The notes beneath the pieces are model-generated. The model searched no databases. It saw only the letters and a program-made list of their open reading frames with translations, and was not told the origin of the DNA. 64,000 nucleotides of DNA from Massariosphaeria phaeospora (Eukaryota; Ascomycota; Dothideomycetes; Pleosporales): contig JAADJZ010000006.1 of the NCBI GenBank assembly GCA_011032825.1, forward strand, positions 186,001 through 250,000, in the 5' to 3' direction. The position numbers and the translations under genes were made by a program. The stretch's first letter is position 1; every line of letters begins with the position of its first letter. Shown piece after piece: positions 46,378 through 55,958 of this stretch.

Positions 46378-48501
46378 TTATCTTTTCGGGGGGCACCGCA
46401 AGAACTGCTGCAGCCACAAAAAGTTGCCCATAATCTCTGTAATTCTCGTCAGTCACAGCAGCTTGTATCAACCGCGACTAAAAACTCACGCCTGAATGAC
46501 CGCCAGTCGAACAGTCCAATGCCCAGTCCCAATCGCATGATCTCGCTCACAAAGTACGGCCGGTGCTCTGCATGTCCGTTTGAAGCAGCGCCGCCTGTCA
46601 AAAGTCTAGCAAACGTCAGCGCTTGTGCACATGGTCGTTTGGAGAAGCATGGAATGCATCGCCGCGGAAGGAACGCACATCCATAGGTACACGTAGTGTG
46701 CCACCTTCCAGAAGCCGAGGTCGATCTTCCGCAGGACGGCATGGAGCTGCACCATATCATCCGCGTTGACTGCGTCGTCGTGTTGTGTGCGGGACGCTGT
46801 TGCGCGGAAATGGATTCTTGCCGCTAGTCGCACGGCTAGTTCTACTTTCTTTTCAGTTGTAGGAGGGATCTGGTCTGGTCCTGTTTCTGGCGCTTGCATT
46901 ATCCGCGCCCAGAAGTTTTCGCGCCGTGACTTGAAGACGTCAGATTCTTCCGTCGCAGTGTCCGTATCGAACGCTTCAATGCAAAGCATCTCCAGGTTAT
47001 CGAAGGCGTCTTTCAATATGCAGAAGCTGGATTGGAGGACCGGAATGTCGCGAGCGAAATCGCTGTCGTTGAGAACGCGTAGAGGCGATTGCGGGTACCA
47101 TCGCTCGATGTGGTTCATTCGGATGTCCCTCAGGACAGGCCCATATATATCGAACATCATGGGCGGTATGTTCGAACAAGAGGCGTGCATCATGTCTTGC
47201 CTTGTAGAGTTAGCTAATGAGTGGATGTAGAGTAGCGAGGGGTACCTACAGAAGCGCCATCTCACTGAGGTGTTGTCCTTGGTCGGAAGAAAGATTGTTG
47301 ATACCTCCGCGCAGTTCAATCATCTGCCGCAGTCCCTTGAGGTGGGTGACGATAAGATCGCTTCCACGAACGTTCTAATCTCAGTCAGTCACAGTTTTCA
47401 AATATCTACCACATTCTAGTGTGTCGTACTTCATACATGCTCATTGAAATCACTGCTGCGATGTTGTCGTCGCTCACAGCTGTTTCAGGGTCCTCGAATG
47501 ACATGTTGATGAGACGGAGGGTCCGATCCTTGAAGTAGTGGTGGTCTTGCCCTTGGACTCCCCTGACCACATCACGATACACACAGTAAAAGTGTGCAGT
47601 ACTCAGAAGTATCTTTGCGCTGAGGAGTGACGTTTGTGCCCAGCAGGAAACTGGGTTGATAGCTGGTAAGCCGGGCTGCTCCACGTATAGACTCGACGTG
47701 TCTGATATGATAGTCAGCCAAGCTTTGGAACCAATAATACGTTGGTTTGCGGGGAGATTGCGTACAATACCAGACCAGCTCGGCAACACGATCGTATAAT
47801 CCAGATGACATCCATGTTGCATCCGAGGAGGTCCTATCGCTAACGAAGGATGGGTAGAGTCGAGATGGCTGTCGCGTCAACATGGATGCTGTCTCTGGAG
47901 CCCCGCCTTCCGCGTCATCGGCAAGCGGCCCTGGTACATGTTGCTGACCGAAAATCTCACGGCATTCATCTAGCTCAGGCAGCGTACCATCCAGTATCCG
48001 ATGCTGTAATGCTTCCTGAACCGCATCGGGAGCGAGAGGATTGCATTCCGCTGGCCATGGCATCTGAAGTACCTGAGAGTCCAAGCAACCTAGTTGTGTA
48101 TTAGGGATTGGGTGTGTGGATGATGGCCAAGAACCCAGTGGAGCTTCGGAAGTGCTAACGGAGTGTGCGATTCCTGCCGAATCCTGACTCGCAGCAACAT
48201 TGCTCGTAGGGTGAGGGGACGGCGAAGACCTTCCGTCTCGCACATAGTATTGCGTCCCTGATCCTTGCGTAGGAAGTGTGGGAGTATGATGTGGCTCATT
48301 TGATGCGTGCTCTTTCTATGTGTTAGCCACCTAAAGCGTCATGCTTGCGTCTCGCAACGCAGGTATTGGCAAGTACATACGGATGCGGCGTGTCTTCGCC
48401 TCTCTTCTCTTTCTTTGAGATTCTCGCATTACATGTGATTTGACGAGTTCTGATTTCTCTGGGCGTGCCCCTTTGTGTGGCACAAACGTGAAGTTGACCA
48501 T
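46378..48501 (-). CDS. Fungal transcription-factor-domain protein without Zn cluster
   Basis: Seven exons with matching phases: 48501-48381, 48311-47766, 47722-47430, 47374-47250, 47200-46679, 46605-46490 and 46436-46378, about 593 residues. The N-terminus has the short FVPHKGARPEKSELVKSHVMRE...RKRR motif that marks the fungal 'transcription factor domain' proteins lacking a Zn2Cys6 cluster. The middle carries NVRGSDLIVTHLKGLRQMIELRGGI, and the C-terminus LLTGGAASNGHAEHRPYFVSEIMRLGLGIGLFDWRSFR closing with QIMGNFLWLQQF. The intron at 47723-47765 is only 43 nt, near the lower limit for fungi, and exon 2 uses an acceptor (AAAG) five bases after a better-looking TAG because only that one keeps the frame. 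Target genes and ligand are unknown. The role in transcription is inferred from the family. Confidence 0.8.
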
Positions 48502-49346
48502 CCTGCTCGTGTACCACCTAAACAGGCAAGTCTAGTACTGTGGATGTTGACGGTGATTCGTCGAGGCGTCCCGAGTAGTCGAAAGGATGCTTGGGATAGA
48601 TGGTGTTATACGAGCTAGGCGGATAACGGTCGGCTTTGCGGTTTGCTCTTGAACACTTTCCTGACTCGGTCTCAAGGCGCTCACTATCTGGGGGGAGATA
48701 TTTGGGTGATGGAGAAACTGGGATAGATTGTATAGAACGTTCACAACGCTCGAACAAACGCGACTGTGCAGCTAAGACTCAACATACGGCCATCTCCCAG
48801 TACATATCCGCTTTCATGGTGAGACTTTTTGTTCGGGCTTTCGGATGCCTTGCGTCCGTAAGGCTGATGACGCATCTGGTGAAGTGTGCCTAAAACGGAA
48901 AATGTACTAAAAACCGCCCCTACTTCTGCAGACTGCAGCGGGCGACGTTGAGGCTTCACATTGGTTGCATGCGAGGAGAGCTGACTCAGTGTTTGTTTTC
49001 TACAGTTTGGACCGTGCTAGGCCCGCTCGGGTTGGCGCATTCGGCTAAAAATACCCCCAAGCCCCCACATCTTCCTAAAATCCGTTCCATCCCAATCACC
49101 GTCATCTTCAAACGAATACCGATCCGATTCACATAAGATTAATATTTATAATAAGAACCAAACCGAACGACTGAACTCATCGATTCGCCGGAATGTCCAC
49201 TGGATTTCTTAGATACATATGACCTACAGGTCAAGCACAACCACCCAAATCACCGCTACCGGTTGAGAGCGCATTGTGCGCCTTGGGGGATACAGAGGTA
49301 TGGAGATGCTGTGTCGAGATATATTCCGCAAAATGTAGTTACCATC
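48502..49346. other. Intergenic region, no gene seen
   Basis: No coding frame with recognisable content. It separates the transcription-factor-domain gene from the CGH-motif gene cluster and probably holds the former's promoter. Confidence 0.4.
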
Positions 49347-49517
49347 TCAATCATCGCGCTCCGGCACGATGCGCCCGTTCCGCAGCTTCATACGACCGAT
49401 TGGCTTCGCCTCCGGACGGCGATGCGGACGTAGTTGAACTGACCGGACAAACACAATATCATCCTGCTCAACATCCTCTTCTTCAACTGGCTCTGGCTTC
49501 ACCTCCGCATGGCGATT
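49347..49517 (-). pseudogene. In-frame open extension beyond the stop of CGH-family gene 1
   Basis: Directly after the TGA of the gene at 49518-50234, the same frame stays open for 56 more codons to a TGA at 49347. The extension repeats the acidic-hydrophobic motif that ends the main protein: EDVMFVRSVNL before the stop, then DDIVFVRSVQL within the extension, each followed by an Arg/His-rich, Glu-Ala/Val-Lys-Pro stretch. It closes with a short MKLRNGRIVPERDD tail. This looks like the ancestral C-terminus, cut off by a nonsense change (a CGA to TGA change would fit the Arg found at the matching place in the second copy). Confidence 0.55.
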
Positions 49518-50234
49518 TCATAGGTTGACTGACCGGACGAACATAACATCTTCTTGCTCTGGTTCTTGCTCAGGAGCTTTCCGCTTTCGCTTTGAAAGTC
49601 GACGAGACGACCCCGCTTGTTCAACTGGCTCTTTGTCGAGAGCTTCCCTCTTTCGCTTCGAAGGTCGAATAGATGGCTCCGGATCAGGGACAGGATTAGG
49701 GTCAATGTCCTCGAACATGATCGCGCCGCTACGGGGAATTCCAACATCGAAAGGGTGGCCGGGCTTCCCTGGCTTATAGCCCTTGACAGGCTCGCCGTCC
49801 TCGTCACAAGGGACAGACGTAATGTTCTCAGCGATATACGTTTTGCGTACAGGTTTCTTGATCTTTTTTGCGTACTCCTCGCGGAGCTCCTGGCGCCATT
49901 CCTCTTCGTCAGTTTTCTGAGCAATCAGTTTCTTCTTCTCCTTTTTGAACTTTTCCTCGCTTTCCATCTCAATGCATGCTTGGCAGTGAAAGTCGGCGGC
50001 GCCTTTGGTATCGATAGGGTGCTTCGAAGTCGCGACATGGTGACAGTTGGGCGCGCAGACTTCGTTCTCCTTAGCAGTGACTACACGATGGCCACACTTT
50101 AGAGTGTGCTCGTTCGTCGCGGATGGGTTCAGGCAGGGATCGGACTTCGAATCAGGTATCGTTTGCGGGTACGTGACGGTCGCTCGTATGTCAACTTCGC
50201 GTCGCCGCTTCCCCATCGCTTTCGTGCGAGCCAT
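49518..50234 (-). CDS. CGH-motif small zinc-binding-type protein, member 1
   Basis: Single exon, 238 residues from the ATG at 50234 (an upstream in-frame codon extends it by 10). I do not recognise a named family. It shares with four neighbours the pattern H-T-L-K-C-G-H (43-49), C60-x3-C64, F-H-C84-x2-C87. Downstream is a Lys/Glu-rich coil (~90-125), then a segment with Gly/Pro (GKPGHPFDVGIPRSGAIMFED) and a basic/acidic tail (SKRKRKAPEQEPEQEDVMFV) that has nuclear-localisation-like and SUMO-interacting-like features. Divergently transcribed from member 2, with 492 bases between the starts. It lacks the C-terminal helix motif shared by members 2-4 and is probably truncated by a premature stop. 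Confidence 0.75.
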   Translation of the reverse strand: MARTKAMGKRRREVDIRATVTYPQTIPDSKSDPCLNPSATNEHTLKCGHRVVTAKENEVCAPNCHHVATSKHPIDTKGAADFHCQACIEMESEEKFKKEKKKLIAQKTDEEEWRQELREEYAKKIKKPVRKTYIAENITSVPCDEDGEPVKGYKPGKPGHPFDVGIPRSGAIMFEDIDPNPVPDPEPSIRPSKRKREALDKEPVEQAGSSRRLSKRKRKAPEQEPEQEDVMFVRSVNL

Positions 50235-50726
50235 GATAGCGATAGCGGGGTTTGATAACAACAAGAGATGATGGCGTTGGCCTGGTTACAGCTGAAATCA
50301 ATGGTCGATAGAACTTCAGCGAAACGTCGTCGTAGGAGGAGAAAGTAGGCTTGGAAAGAGACTGGTGGGAAGAGTTGGAGCGCGAAAGCATCTTTTATAA
50401 TACTACTCGAGGAGTTGCTGTCGCTACAATAAGACACAATGGGTAGTACGGCACAATAGCTGGTGAGTTGGCATTGTGCGGTCACGGTGCTGGGAATGAA
50501 AGGACCTCTTCAGAGCACGGTGAATACCACTTGCGCATACCTTCGGCCTCGAATTCTCTCCGCAATCAACTGTACGAAAGCATGGCGCCATTCTAATATT
50601 TTCTCCAATCCTGTACTTTCTTTGCACCTATCCTCCACTACTATTTCCTCTTGTACACAACCTCGAAAATTAGCAACGGTATACCAGTATTCACTCCTGA
50701 AACGACCTAGTACCAATATTACTACA
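50235..50726. promoter_or_regulatory. Divergent promoter region between CGH members 1 and 2
   Basis: The two starts face away from one another here. The member-2 side (50460-50726) stays open in frame without a stop but lacks conserved content, so it is treated as leader. Confidence 0.35.
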
Positions 50727-51821
50727 ATGTTCTCACGCCAATCAGCAGTGACTTCAAGGCCGAGCTGGGAATCTCCACTCCGCTTTATCCCACGACCACT
50801 CATCCTCCAAATCTTGGAGAAGTCGCGCAAGTCAAGAGCCGATTCAGAACTGAAGCAAGACGTCGACAATTTATTTACTCTGACTGCGTCGCTGAAGCGT
50901 GCGAGCGTGTCTCCAGATATGGAAATACATCCGGAGGATGGCAGCATCAACACCTCTCAGGCACACGCACAGGAAGAGGAGGAGAACCCCGACCAATACG
51001 GTACTGCTTGCGACAACATGTTCACTCACTATCATGATCTCATCTGCGGTCACACAATCACGACGTCAATCACATCGCCCGACATCGTCCACCTTCTAAA
51101 AGCCCCGTGCTCAAGCGCCTGCGTCCGTTACCGATACTTGAAAAGCACCGGCCTCGACATGTCCTGCTTCTCCAATATATCCCACGTTGCATTCGTCTGC
51201 CCAGCCTGCGTAGAGGCCTATATCCGAGAGAACTACTACGCCGTCGACTGGCAGTACCGAGAAACAGGCTTCGTACCGTCGAAATACAACGAAACAAACA
51301 TCCGCGTATGGACACACCGTGCAGTATTGAGGCTGGTGGACAGCGGGTTGCGAATGGCGCAAGGCACAACAGGTGTGTTTAGCATCGTAATGGCAGAAAA
51401 GTATCCAGCATTGTTAAAACCGGAGCATTTCGATCCGGCTTTCAATCCGCTCGTGACCGCGGACCCGCCGATGGTGGGTGGGCAGGGCGCGTCCTGGCGA
51501 TACCGAGAAGGGGACCCAGGACGAAATCGCTCGCGCTCACCAAGGAGGGAACACGATGACGAAGGACTGGATGAGAAAGCGCAGATTCGGAAGAAGTATC
51601 GCCAGCGGTCTCCTGTTTGTAGGACTCTGGAGGACCCGGTAATGGATGGGCTTGTCGAACGGCTCTACGATACTAAGATTGGTCTGCCTAAGGATGATGA
51701 CTCGATGGTCGAACTGCTCAAGGGATTGGGGGATATCATGACTCGAGAGAAGACAGGAGAGGAGCTTCTGCATCCAGATAATGGCGAGGTCGGTGTTATC
51801 GATACCGAGGAAGAGCTCTGA
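50727..51821 (+). CDS. CGH-motif small zinc-binding-type protein, member 2
   Basis: Single exon. The ATG at 50727 gives 364 residues; an in-frame ATG at 50463 would add 88 residues without recognisable content. The shared pattern is HDLICGH (103-109), C128-x3-C132 and F-V-C158-x2-C161, with a longer loop between the first two parts than in members 1, 3 and 4. A tail rich in Arg/Ser/Asp (GRNRSRSPRRE) follows, then the shared motif LYDTKIGLPKDDDSM-VELLKGLGDIM. The end GEVGVIDTEEEL has the V-x-V-I plus acidic pattern of a SUMO-interacting motif. Function unknown; the cysteine/histidine set could bind one zinc ion or more. Confidence 0.8.
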   Translation: MFSRQSAVTSRPSWESPLRFIPRPLILQILEKSRKSRADSELKQDVDNLFTLTASLKRASVSPDMEIHPEDGSINTSQAHAQEEEENPDQYGTACDNMFTHYHDLICGHTITTSITSPDIVHLLKAPCSSACVRYRYLKSTGLDMSCFSNISHVAFVCPACVEAYIRENYYAVDWQYRETGFVPSKYNETNIRVWTHRAVLRLVDSGLRMAQGTTGVFSIVMAEKYPALLKPEHFDPAFNPLVTADPPMVGGQGASWRYREGDPGRNRSRSPRREHDDEGLDEKAQIRKKYRQRSPVCRTLEDPVMDGLVERLYDTKIGLPKDDDSMVELLKGLGDIMTREKTGEELLHPDNGEVGVIDTEEEL

Positions 51822-52642
51822 TACCCAGGTTCATGAAATTGGCGCGACTGGAGCGGTAAGGAGCGTGGGTACATCAATACCTGACGACACTCAATTACTG
51901 GTGTCCTGTCAACATCCCCAATCTTTCAATTTCGGTATCGGACTTTTCCTCATATTCTGAATTTCGGTTTTTTTGCTCTGTTTCAAGTGTAAACAAATGA
52001 GCGGCTCCGTTTGAGTTGCTCGCGCAAATTTTCTTTGTTTCAAGCGTCTTCTCATGAGTCTACAAAAGCTAGCATCACAACGATTTCTAATTCATCTCCA
52101 TCCGTTAATATGTGTTTCTTGACAGCTCGCTACTGTACTGCCATGCTGGGTAACTCCACGACAACGCAAGGCGAAGCAATTGGACAGTCGACTGACAGGT
52201 CGGATCTTGTAGCCTCTCATTCTTTATGGATTCATGCTGTGTAACTCAATTCTAGAGTTTTTCGTCGACCTCAAAGCGATGACGCTAATTACCCTTGAAC
52301 TAGCTCATCAAATCATTCACAGGAAGTGCTGTCATGGGAAATCATACCCCGGCCAATTCACACTTTCGGGCGAAGGAATCGCCCCACCAACGATCCTTCA
52401 ACCATTCACAATGCTGAATTCGACCGTGATAGACTTCAATGGAAAGGGTATCCCCGCCGGGTAGCGAGCCGCGCCTGACCCTGATCCTTGAGATATGTCA
52501 TAGCGGTGGCGGGAGATAGGTATTTCACCACACCACCGGCCATCGTAGCTCATATTTTAATCTCCATAAAAACGCACCACCACAACCACTCCGAAAAGCC
52601 ACAACTTCAGAGTCAGCTTGTTAGACACCACTCACTAGCAAC
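51822..52642. other. Intergenic region, no gene seen
   Basis: About 820 bases between members 2 and 3 with no supported gene. The last ~100 bases are AC/CT-rich, as expected for a fungal leader. Confidence 0.4.
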
Positions 52643-53350
52643 ATGGCTAACATCGGCCCAGATCAAAGCTACCTCCGAAGCCAATACACCCCCTGCAATG
52701 GCAACAGCTGCTACCACGACCTCCAATGTGGCCACCGAGTCCGCACAACCTACAACGACAACTGCGGCTCGAACTGCGTGTCCGAACTCCCCAAATACAG
52801 AAAAGCCAACACTACTCGGCGCTACGTCCTCGGCCGACCCTTCGTCTGCACCGAGTGTCTCGTCGCCCAAGTCAAAGCCGAACTCGTCAAGGACAAAGCC
52901 ACCAACCTTGACACAAGCGACGCAAGTACCAAAGCCACCGACGACGACAAGCTGTTCCACGCCATGGTCGAGCGATGGATCCTCCTCCTCAAAGACAACC
53001 AAGTTCGCGCCAGCGACCGAGCCGCCAAAGTCGAGCCCATGCTCCAGTTCTTCGCCGATTTCCCCGAGGCGCAAGGAGACTTATTCGCGCCTCCTTCGCC
53101 TGGCCGTAAGCTGAAAAGGCCAAGTGGAAGGACACCGGCCCGGAATCTGCATCGGAAGAAGGCCCGTACGAATGACAAGAAGGGTAAGGAGAAAGCGCCG
53201 GAAATGGATGACCTGGCGGGGCATCTGGCGGATACGAAGGTCGGATTGGAGAAGGAGAATGAGGCGATGAGGATTGTGAGGGAGGTCTTGGGCGCTTTGG
53301 CGCTGGATGGGAAGGGGGGCAAGAAGATTGGGGATCGGGAGAAGGGTTAG
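52643..53350 (+). CDS. CGH-motif small zinc-binding-type protein, member 3
   Basis: Single exon, 235 residues from the ATG at 52643. The shared pattern is compact: HDLQCGH (25-31), C41-x3-C45 (CGSNC), F-V-C69-x2-C72, with extra Cys at 18 and 23 before it. Then comes a helical Lys/Asp-rich part, a basic stretch (GRKLKRPSGRTPARNLHRKKAR, likely nuclear localisation), and the C-terminal motif LADTKVGLEKENEAM-RIVREVLGALAL that matches members 2 and 4. No known domain. It is the clearest minimal version of the family and a good query for searches. Confidence 0.82.
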   Translation: MANIGPDQSYLRSQYTPCNGNSCYHDLQCGHRVRTTYNDNCGSNCVSELPKYRKANTTRRYVLGRPFVCTECLVAQVKAELVKDKATNLDTSDASTKATDDDKLFHAMVERWILLLKDNQVRASDRAAKVEPMLQFFADFPEAQGDLFAPPSPGRKLKRPSGRTPARNLHRKKARTNDKKGKEKAPEMDDLAGHLADTKVGLEKENEAMRIVREVLGALALDGKGGKKIGDREKG

Positions 53351-53765
53351 ATGGCCATGGGAGGGAATGACCTGGGTGATGTGAGTTGAGTCATTACTTG
53401 GGTCGCTTGGGGTTACAATGCGAGCAGGATAGATGATTCAACACTAGACGAGTCTACGCACAATGATGATCCTGAATATTGATCGTAAGTGTTTAGTGTG
53501 GTTGAGATGTGCAGAATGCAAGTTTGAAATTCCAAAGAAATTCATACCGAGTCCAAAGCGCGTCCGACTTGGCCACTTGTGGCTACTACTATTTACTGCT
53601 CACTTCTGAAGTGTCGCCCACTAAATCTTTTCACTAATCACATCTCTTAAGCCACCATACTGTGTCCCTCTAAGGGTTATTCTTGTCATATCAATGTTGA
53701 CAAAGCACTTGTTATCCCAGTAGTTTCTCTCCTTCTCGTTGTAAAGCCAGCACAGCCTACAGCAA
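53351..53765. other. Intergenic region between convergent genes
   Basis: About 415 bases between the member-3 stop and the E2-like stop; no coding sequence seen. Confidence 0.4.
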
Positions 53766-54242
53766 TCATTCCGCAAACCGGTCCGTCCACTCCATCGCAA
53801 ACCGGGCCGTCCAATCTACCGCCGTCCGTTCGTAAATCGAACGCCTGATCTGGTACTCCAGCGCGATCTCCGGCACAATCGCATTATGCGGATCAGGATC
53901 CGCCAAAAACGCCTGCAGACTCAGCAAGATTTTCGATATTGTCAAGACTGGACACCAGTCCGGTCCGAGAATGTTCAAGCTGATGAATCCGCTATCGCTG
54001 TCGATGTTGGGGTGGTAGATCTTGGTGGCAAATGTTACGGTTGGTGGCGATAGCGGGTAGTCTTGGGGATATTGGATGTTGAGATTGAATGTGCCACCCG
54101 CGAATGGTGAGACGTGCGGACCTTGGATTGACGCGGTCCAGTTGAAGATGTCGTTGTCTTTTAGGTGCGCGGAACATCCGTCGATGGGGTCCGAGCGGAG
54201 GTGGTTTAGCTCTTGTCGGAGTCGTCTCTGCGTTCGTGACAT
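53766..54242 (-). CDS. UBE2D/Ubc4-like E2 fold protein with Ser at the catalytic Cys position
   Basis: Single exon, 158 residues, starting at the ATG that gives MSRTQRRLRQEL (54242). The core fits UBC4/5 (UBE2D) E2 enzymes: FNWTASIQGP, SPFAGGTFNLNIQYP, YPLSPPTVTFATKIYHPN (HPN 77-79), SKILLSLQAFLADPDPHNAIVPEIA. Where E2s have the active Cys (G-S-I-C-L-D-I-L), this protein reads G-F-I-S-L-N-I-L: Ser88, codon AGC at 53979-53981. A Cys97 stands nine residues later, where E2s have Ser in the W-S-P motif. One extra residue separates HPN from the active position. The tail carries a duplicated segment (VDWTARFA, EWTDRFAE) from a 24-bp tandem duplication. It probably cannot form a ubiquitin thioester; it may act as a UEV-like adaptor or be drifting. 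Flanked by CGH-motif genes. Confidence 0.85.
   Translation of the reverse strand: MSRTQRRLRQELNHLRSDPIDGCSAHLKDNDIFNWTASIQGPHVSPFAGGTFNLNIQYPQDYPLSPPTVTFATKIYHPNIDSDSGFISLNILGPDWCPVLTISKILLSLQAFLADPDPHNAIVPEIALEYQIRRSIYERTAVDWTARFAMEWTDRFAE
53771..53818. repeat. 24-bp tandem duplication in E2-like tail
   Basis: Copies 53771-53794 and 53795-53818 align with only a few changes (unit core CGCAAACCGG-CCGTCCA). In frame, it duplicates the last helix segment of the E2 fold. Confidence 0.8.
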
Positions 54243-55070
54243 GGCTACTGTATCGACGAATGATAAAAAGCTAGCTTGCAGACTTGAAGTAGAGAATATT
54301 CGGTGTCTATACGGGATTGATGTTTGAAATTCCTGCACTTGGTAAGTATATCGGGGGTATTTGACGCAGGCGGGAACCGTAAATACTCTCCAAACTCCTT
54401 TTGACTAGCATGAGACTGAACGAGAGAGGTTATTTGTTGTGCAGTTATGAAAGAGTAAGGAACTCATTGCAGGAAAATGTGCGAGTTAGTTGATTTGAGC
54501 CGATACGTGACTAGGCTACAGCCCCGCACACGTGCAGGGATTACGAGACCAGGATACGCAACCGTGTTTGTGTTGACATGCTAATAATCTGTCTCTTCTG
54601 TGTCAAAAGTCTAAGATATGAAAAATGAACCTCACCGTATACCGAGGTCGCCAATGTCATATACCAAGATATTTCCTGATTTTACTCTCATTCCCATAAT
54701 GAACTCGACTAGTCTGAGCTTCATAGGCGTCTTTCAAAGACTAGATAACACTCGAAATCCTCCTGACTTGAAAGTATCAATCGTGTTACCTGTCTCGACA
54801 TTAGTCACTTGTCTCGAGCCTAGTCACGTGTTGCAAGCTTATCCATTTGTCCGACAGAATGAAAGGACCAGCTAGAACTTCCAAGAGTGGAATTTTCGGA
54901 GTGGCCGAGCATTGTGCTTTTCCAGTAATGTGCTTGTGACTCAACAATACAGTTGCGAATCCTCCAAGTGCCACCTAGTGAATAATAAAAGGGGTTTCTC
55001 CCCCTCACGATAAATTCCAACCAGAAAAGGCGGAAGAAAAAGCACCCCTGCTAACCGTAAAAGTCCCACC
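54243..55070. other. Intergenic region between E2-like gene and CGH member 4
   Basis: Divergent promoter region of ~830 bases. No coding content was recognised. An A/T-rich AATAATAAAAGGG element lies about 90 bases before the member-4 start and could act as a TATA-like site. Confidence 0.4.
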
Positions 55071-55958
55071 ATGAATCTTGATGCTATGCAGAAAACTTCC
55101 AGCCTGCAACAGTCGCAAGGTTCATGCAAACCACCGACGTCTCGCTACCATGAACTGGACTGTGGACATTGTGTGTACACACTAATTCCCAAGACATGTG
55201 GAAAGAACTGTAAGGTCGCTCGACAAGATCGTCGCAGGTTCGCTTGTCCGCATTGCCTTACTAAATACGTTCGGAACGCATACGACATGGGTATCATGAA
55301 TTTTGAACTTAGTCGGATTACCATGCAGGGAATTGAGTCGGAGGAGCCCACAGCATTGGAAATAAAGCAAAATAAGGAGGCAACAGCGCTAATCCACTAC
55401 AAGCGGCTCAAGCCCTTGGTGGTCAAACACATATCAAAAAAGATGGGCTCGAGCCGGCGTGTCTCTATAGCGGTGCCCAACTTGGATCCTATCTCACAGT
55501 CCTACTTCGAGTTTCCTGACGCCGAGGTTCGGGGTCGCAAAATGGGCCTGAACGTCTACGAGATCACGGACAATGACGTCGATCCGAAAGTGCTGCGAGG
55601 TCATCTGTGCCAGAACCCTACTCCGTACAAGGACCCGGATGTCGATAAGGTGTTCGAAGATCACGGCAACATGCTATTCGATCGCTTGGTCAAGAACCGC
55701 TCGCGAAGCCGCAGTCCCTCGCCAGATCGACATACAAGCCACCACGAATACCGACAGCGTGATGAGCCGCGCGGGTACGAGTCTCGCAAGTCGGGAACTC
55801 GAGAGATGTCTGCGAAACGCGCCGCAACCCAGTTAGTTGGTGCTCGAGTTTGGAGGCCGAAGGATGAACATGTTACTGCGCGGATAGTGCGAGAGGTGCT
55901 TGAAGAAATAGCTCTGCGCAAACTTGAGGAGCACAAAGCCGCTATTGTCCATTGTTAG
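55071..55958 (+). CDS. CGH-motif small zinc-binding-type protein, member 4
   Basis: Single exon, 295 residues from the ATG at 55071. The shared pattern is HELDCGH (27-33), C43-x3-C47 (CGKNC), F-A-C59-x2-C62. After it come a helical region, an acidic/aromatic part (YFEFPDAEVRGRK), an Arg/Ser-rich low-complexity segment (NRSRSRSPSPDRH) like that in member 2, and a C-terminal RPKDEHVTARIVREVLEEIAL that aligns with the ends of members 2 and 3. Four of its five conserved Cys/His elements keep the same spacing as member 3. Function unknown. Confidence 0.8.
   Translation: MNLDAMQKTSSLQQSQGSCKPPTSRYHELDCGHCVYTLIPKTCGKNCKVARQDRRRFACPHCLTKYVRNAYDMGIMNFELSRITMQGIESEEPTALEIKQNKEATALIHYKRLKPLVVKHISKKMGSSRRVSIAVPNLDPISQSYFEFPDAEVRGRKMGLNVYEITDNDVDPKVLRGHLCQNPTPYKDPDVDKVFEDHGNMLFDRLVKNRSRSRSPSPDRHTSHHEYRQRDEPRGYESRKSGTREMSAKRAATQLVGARVWRPKDEHVTARIVREVLEEIALRKLEEHKAAIVHC

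Noticed and set aside
47330..47350. Apparent one-base frameshift in the regulator gene near 47340
   Set aside because: It came from a miscopied base at a line break. On re-reading, the frame runs cleanly through the HLKGLRQM segment.
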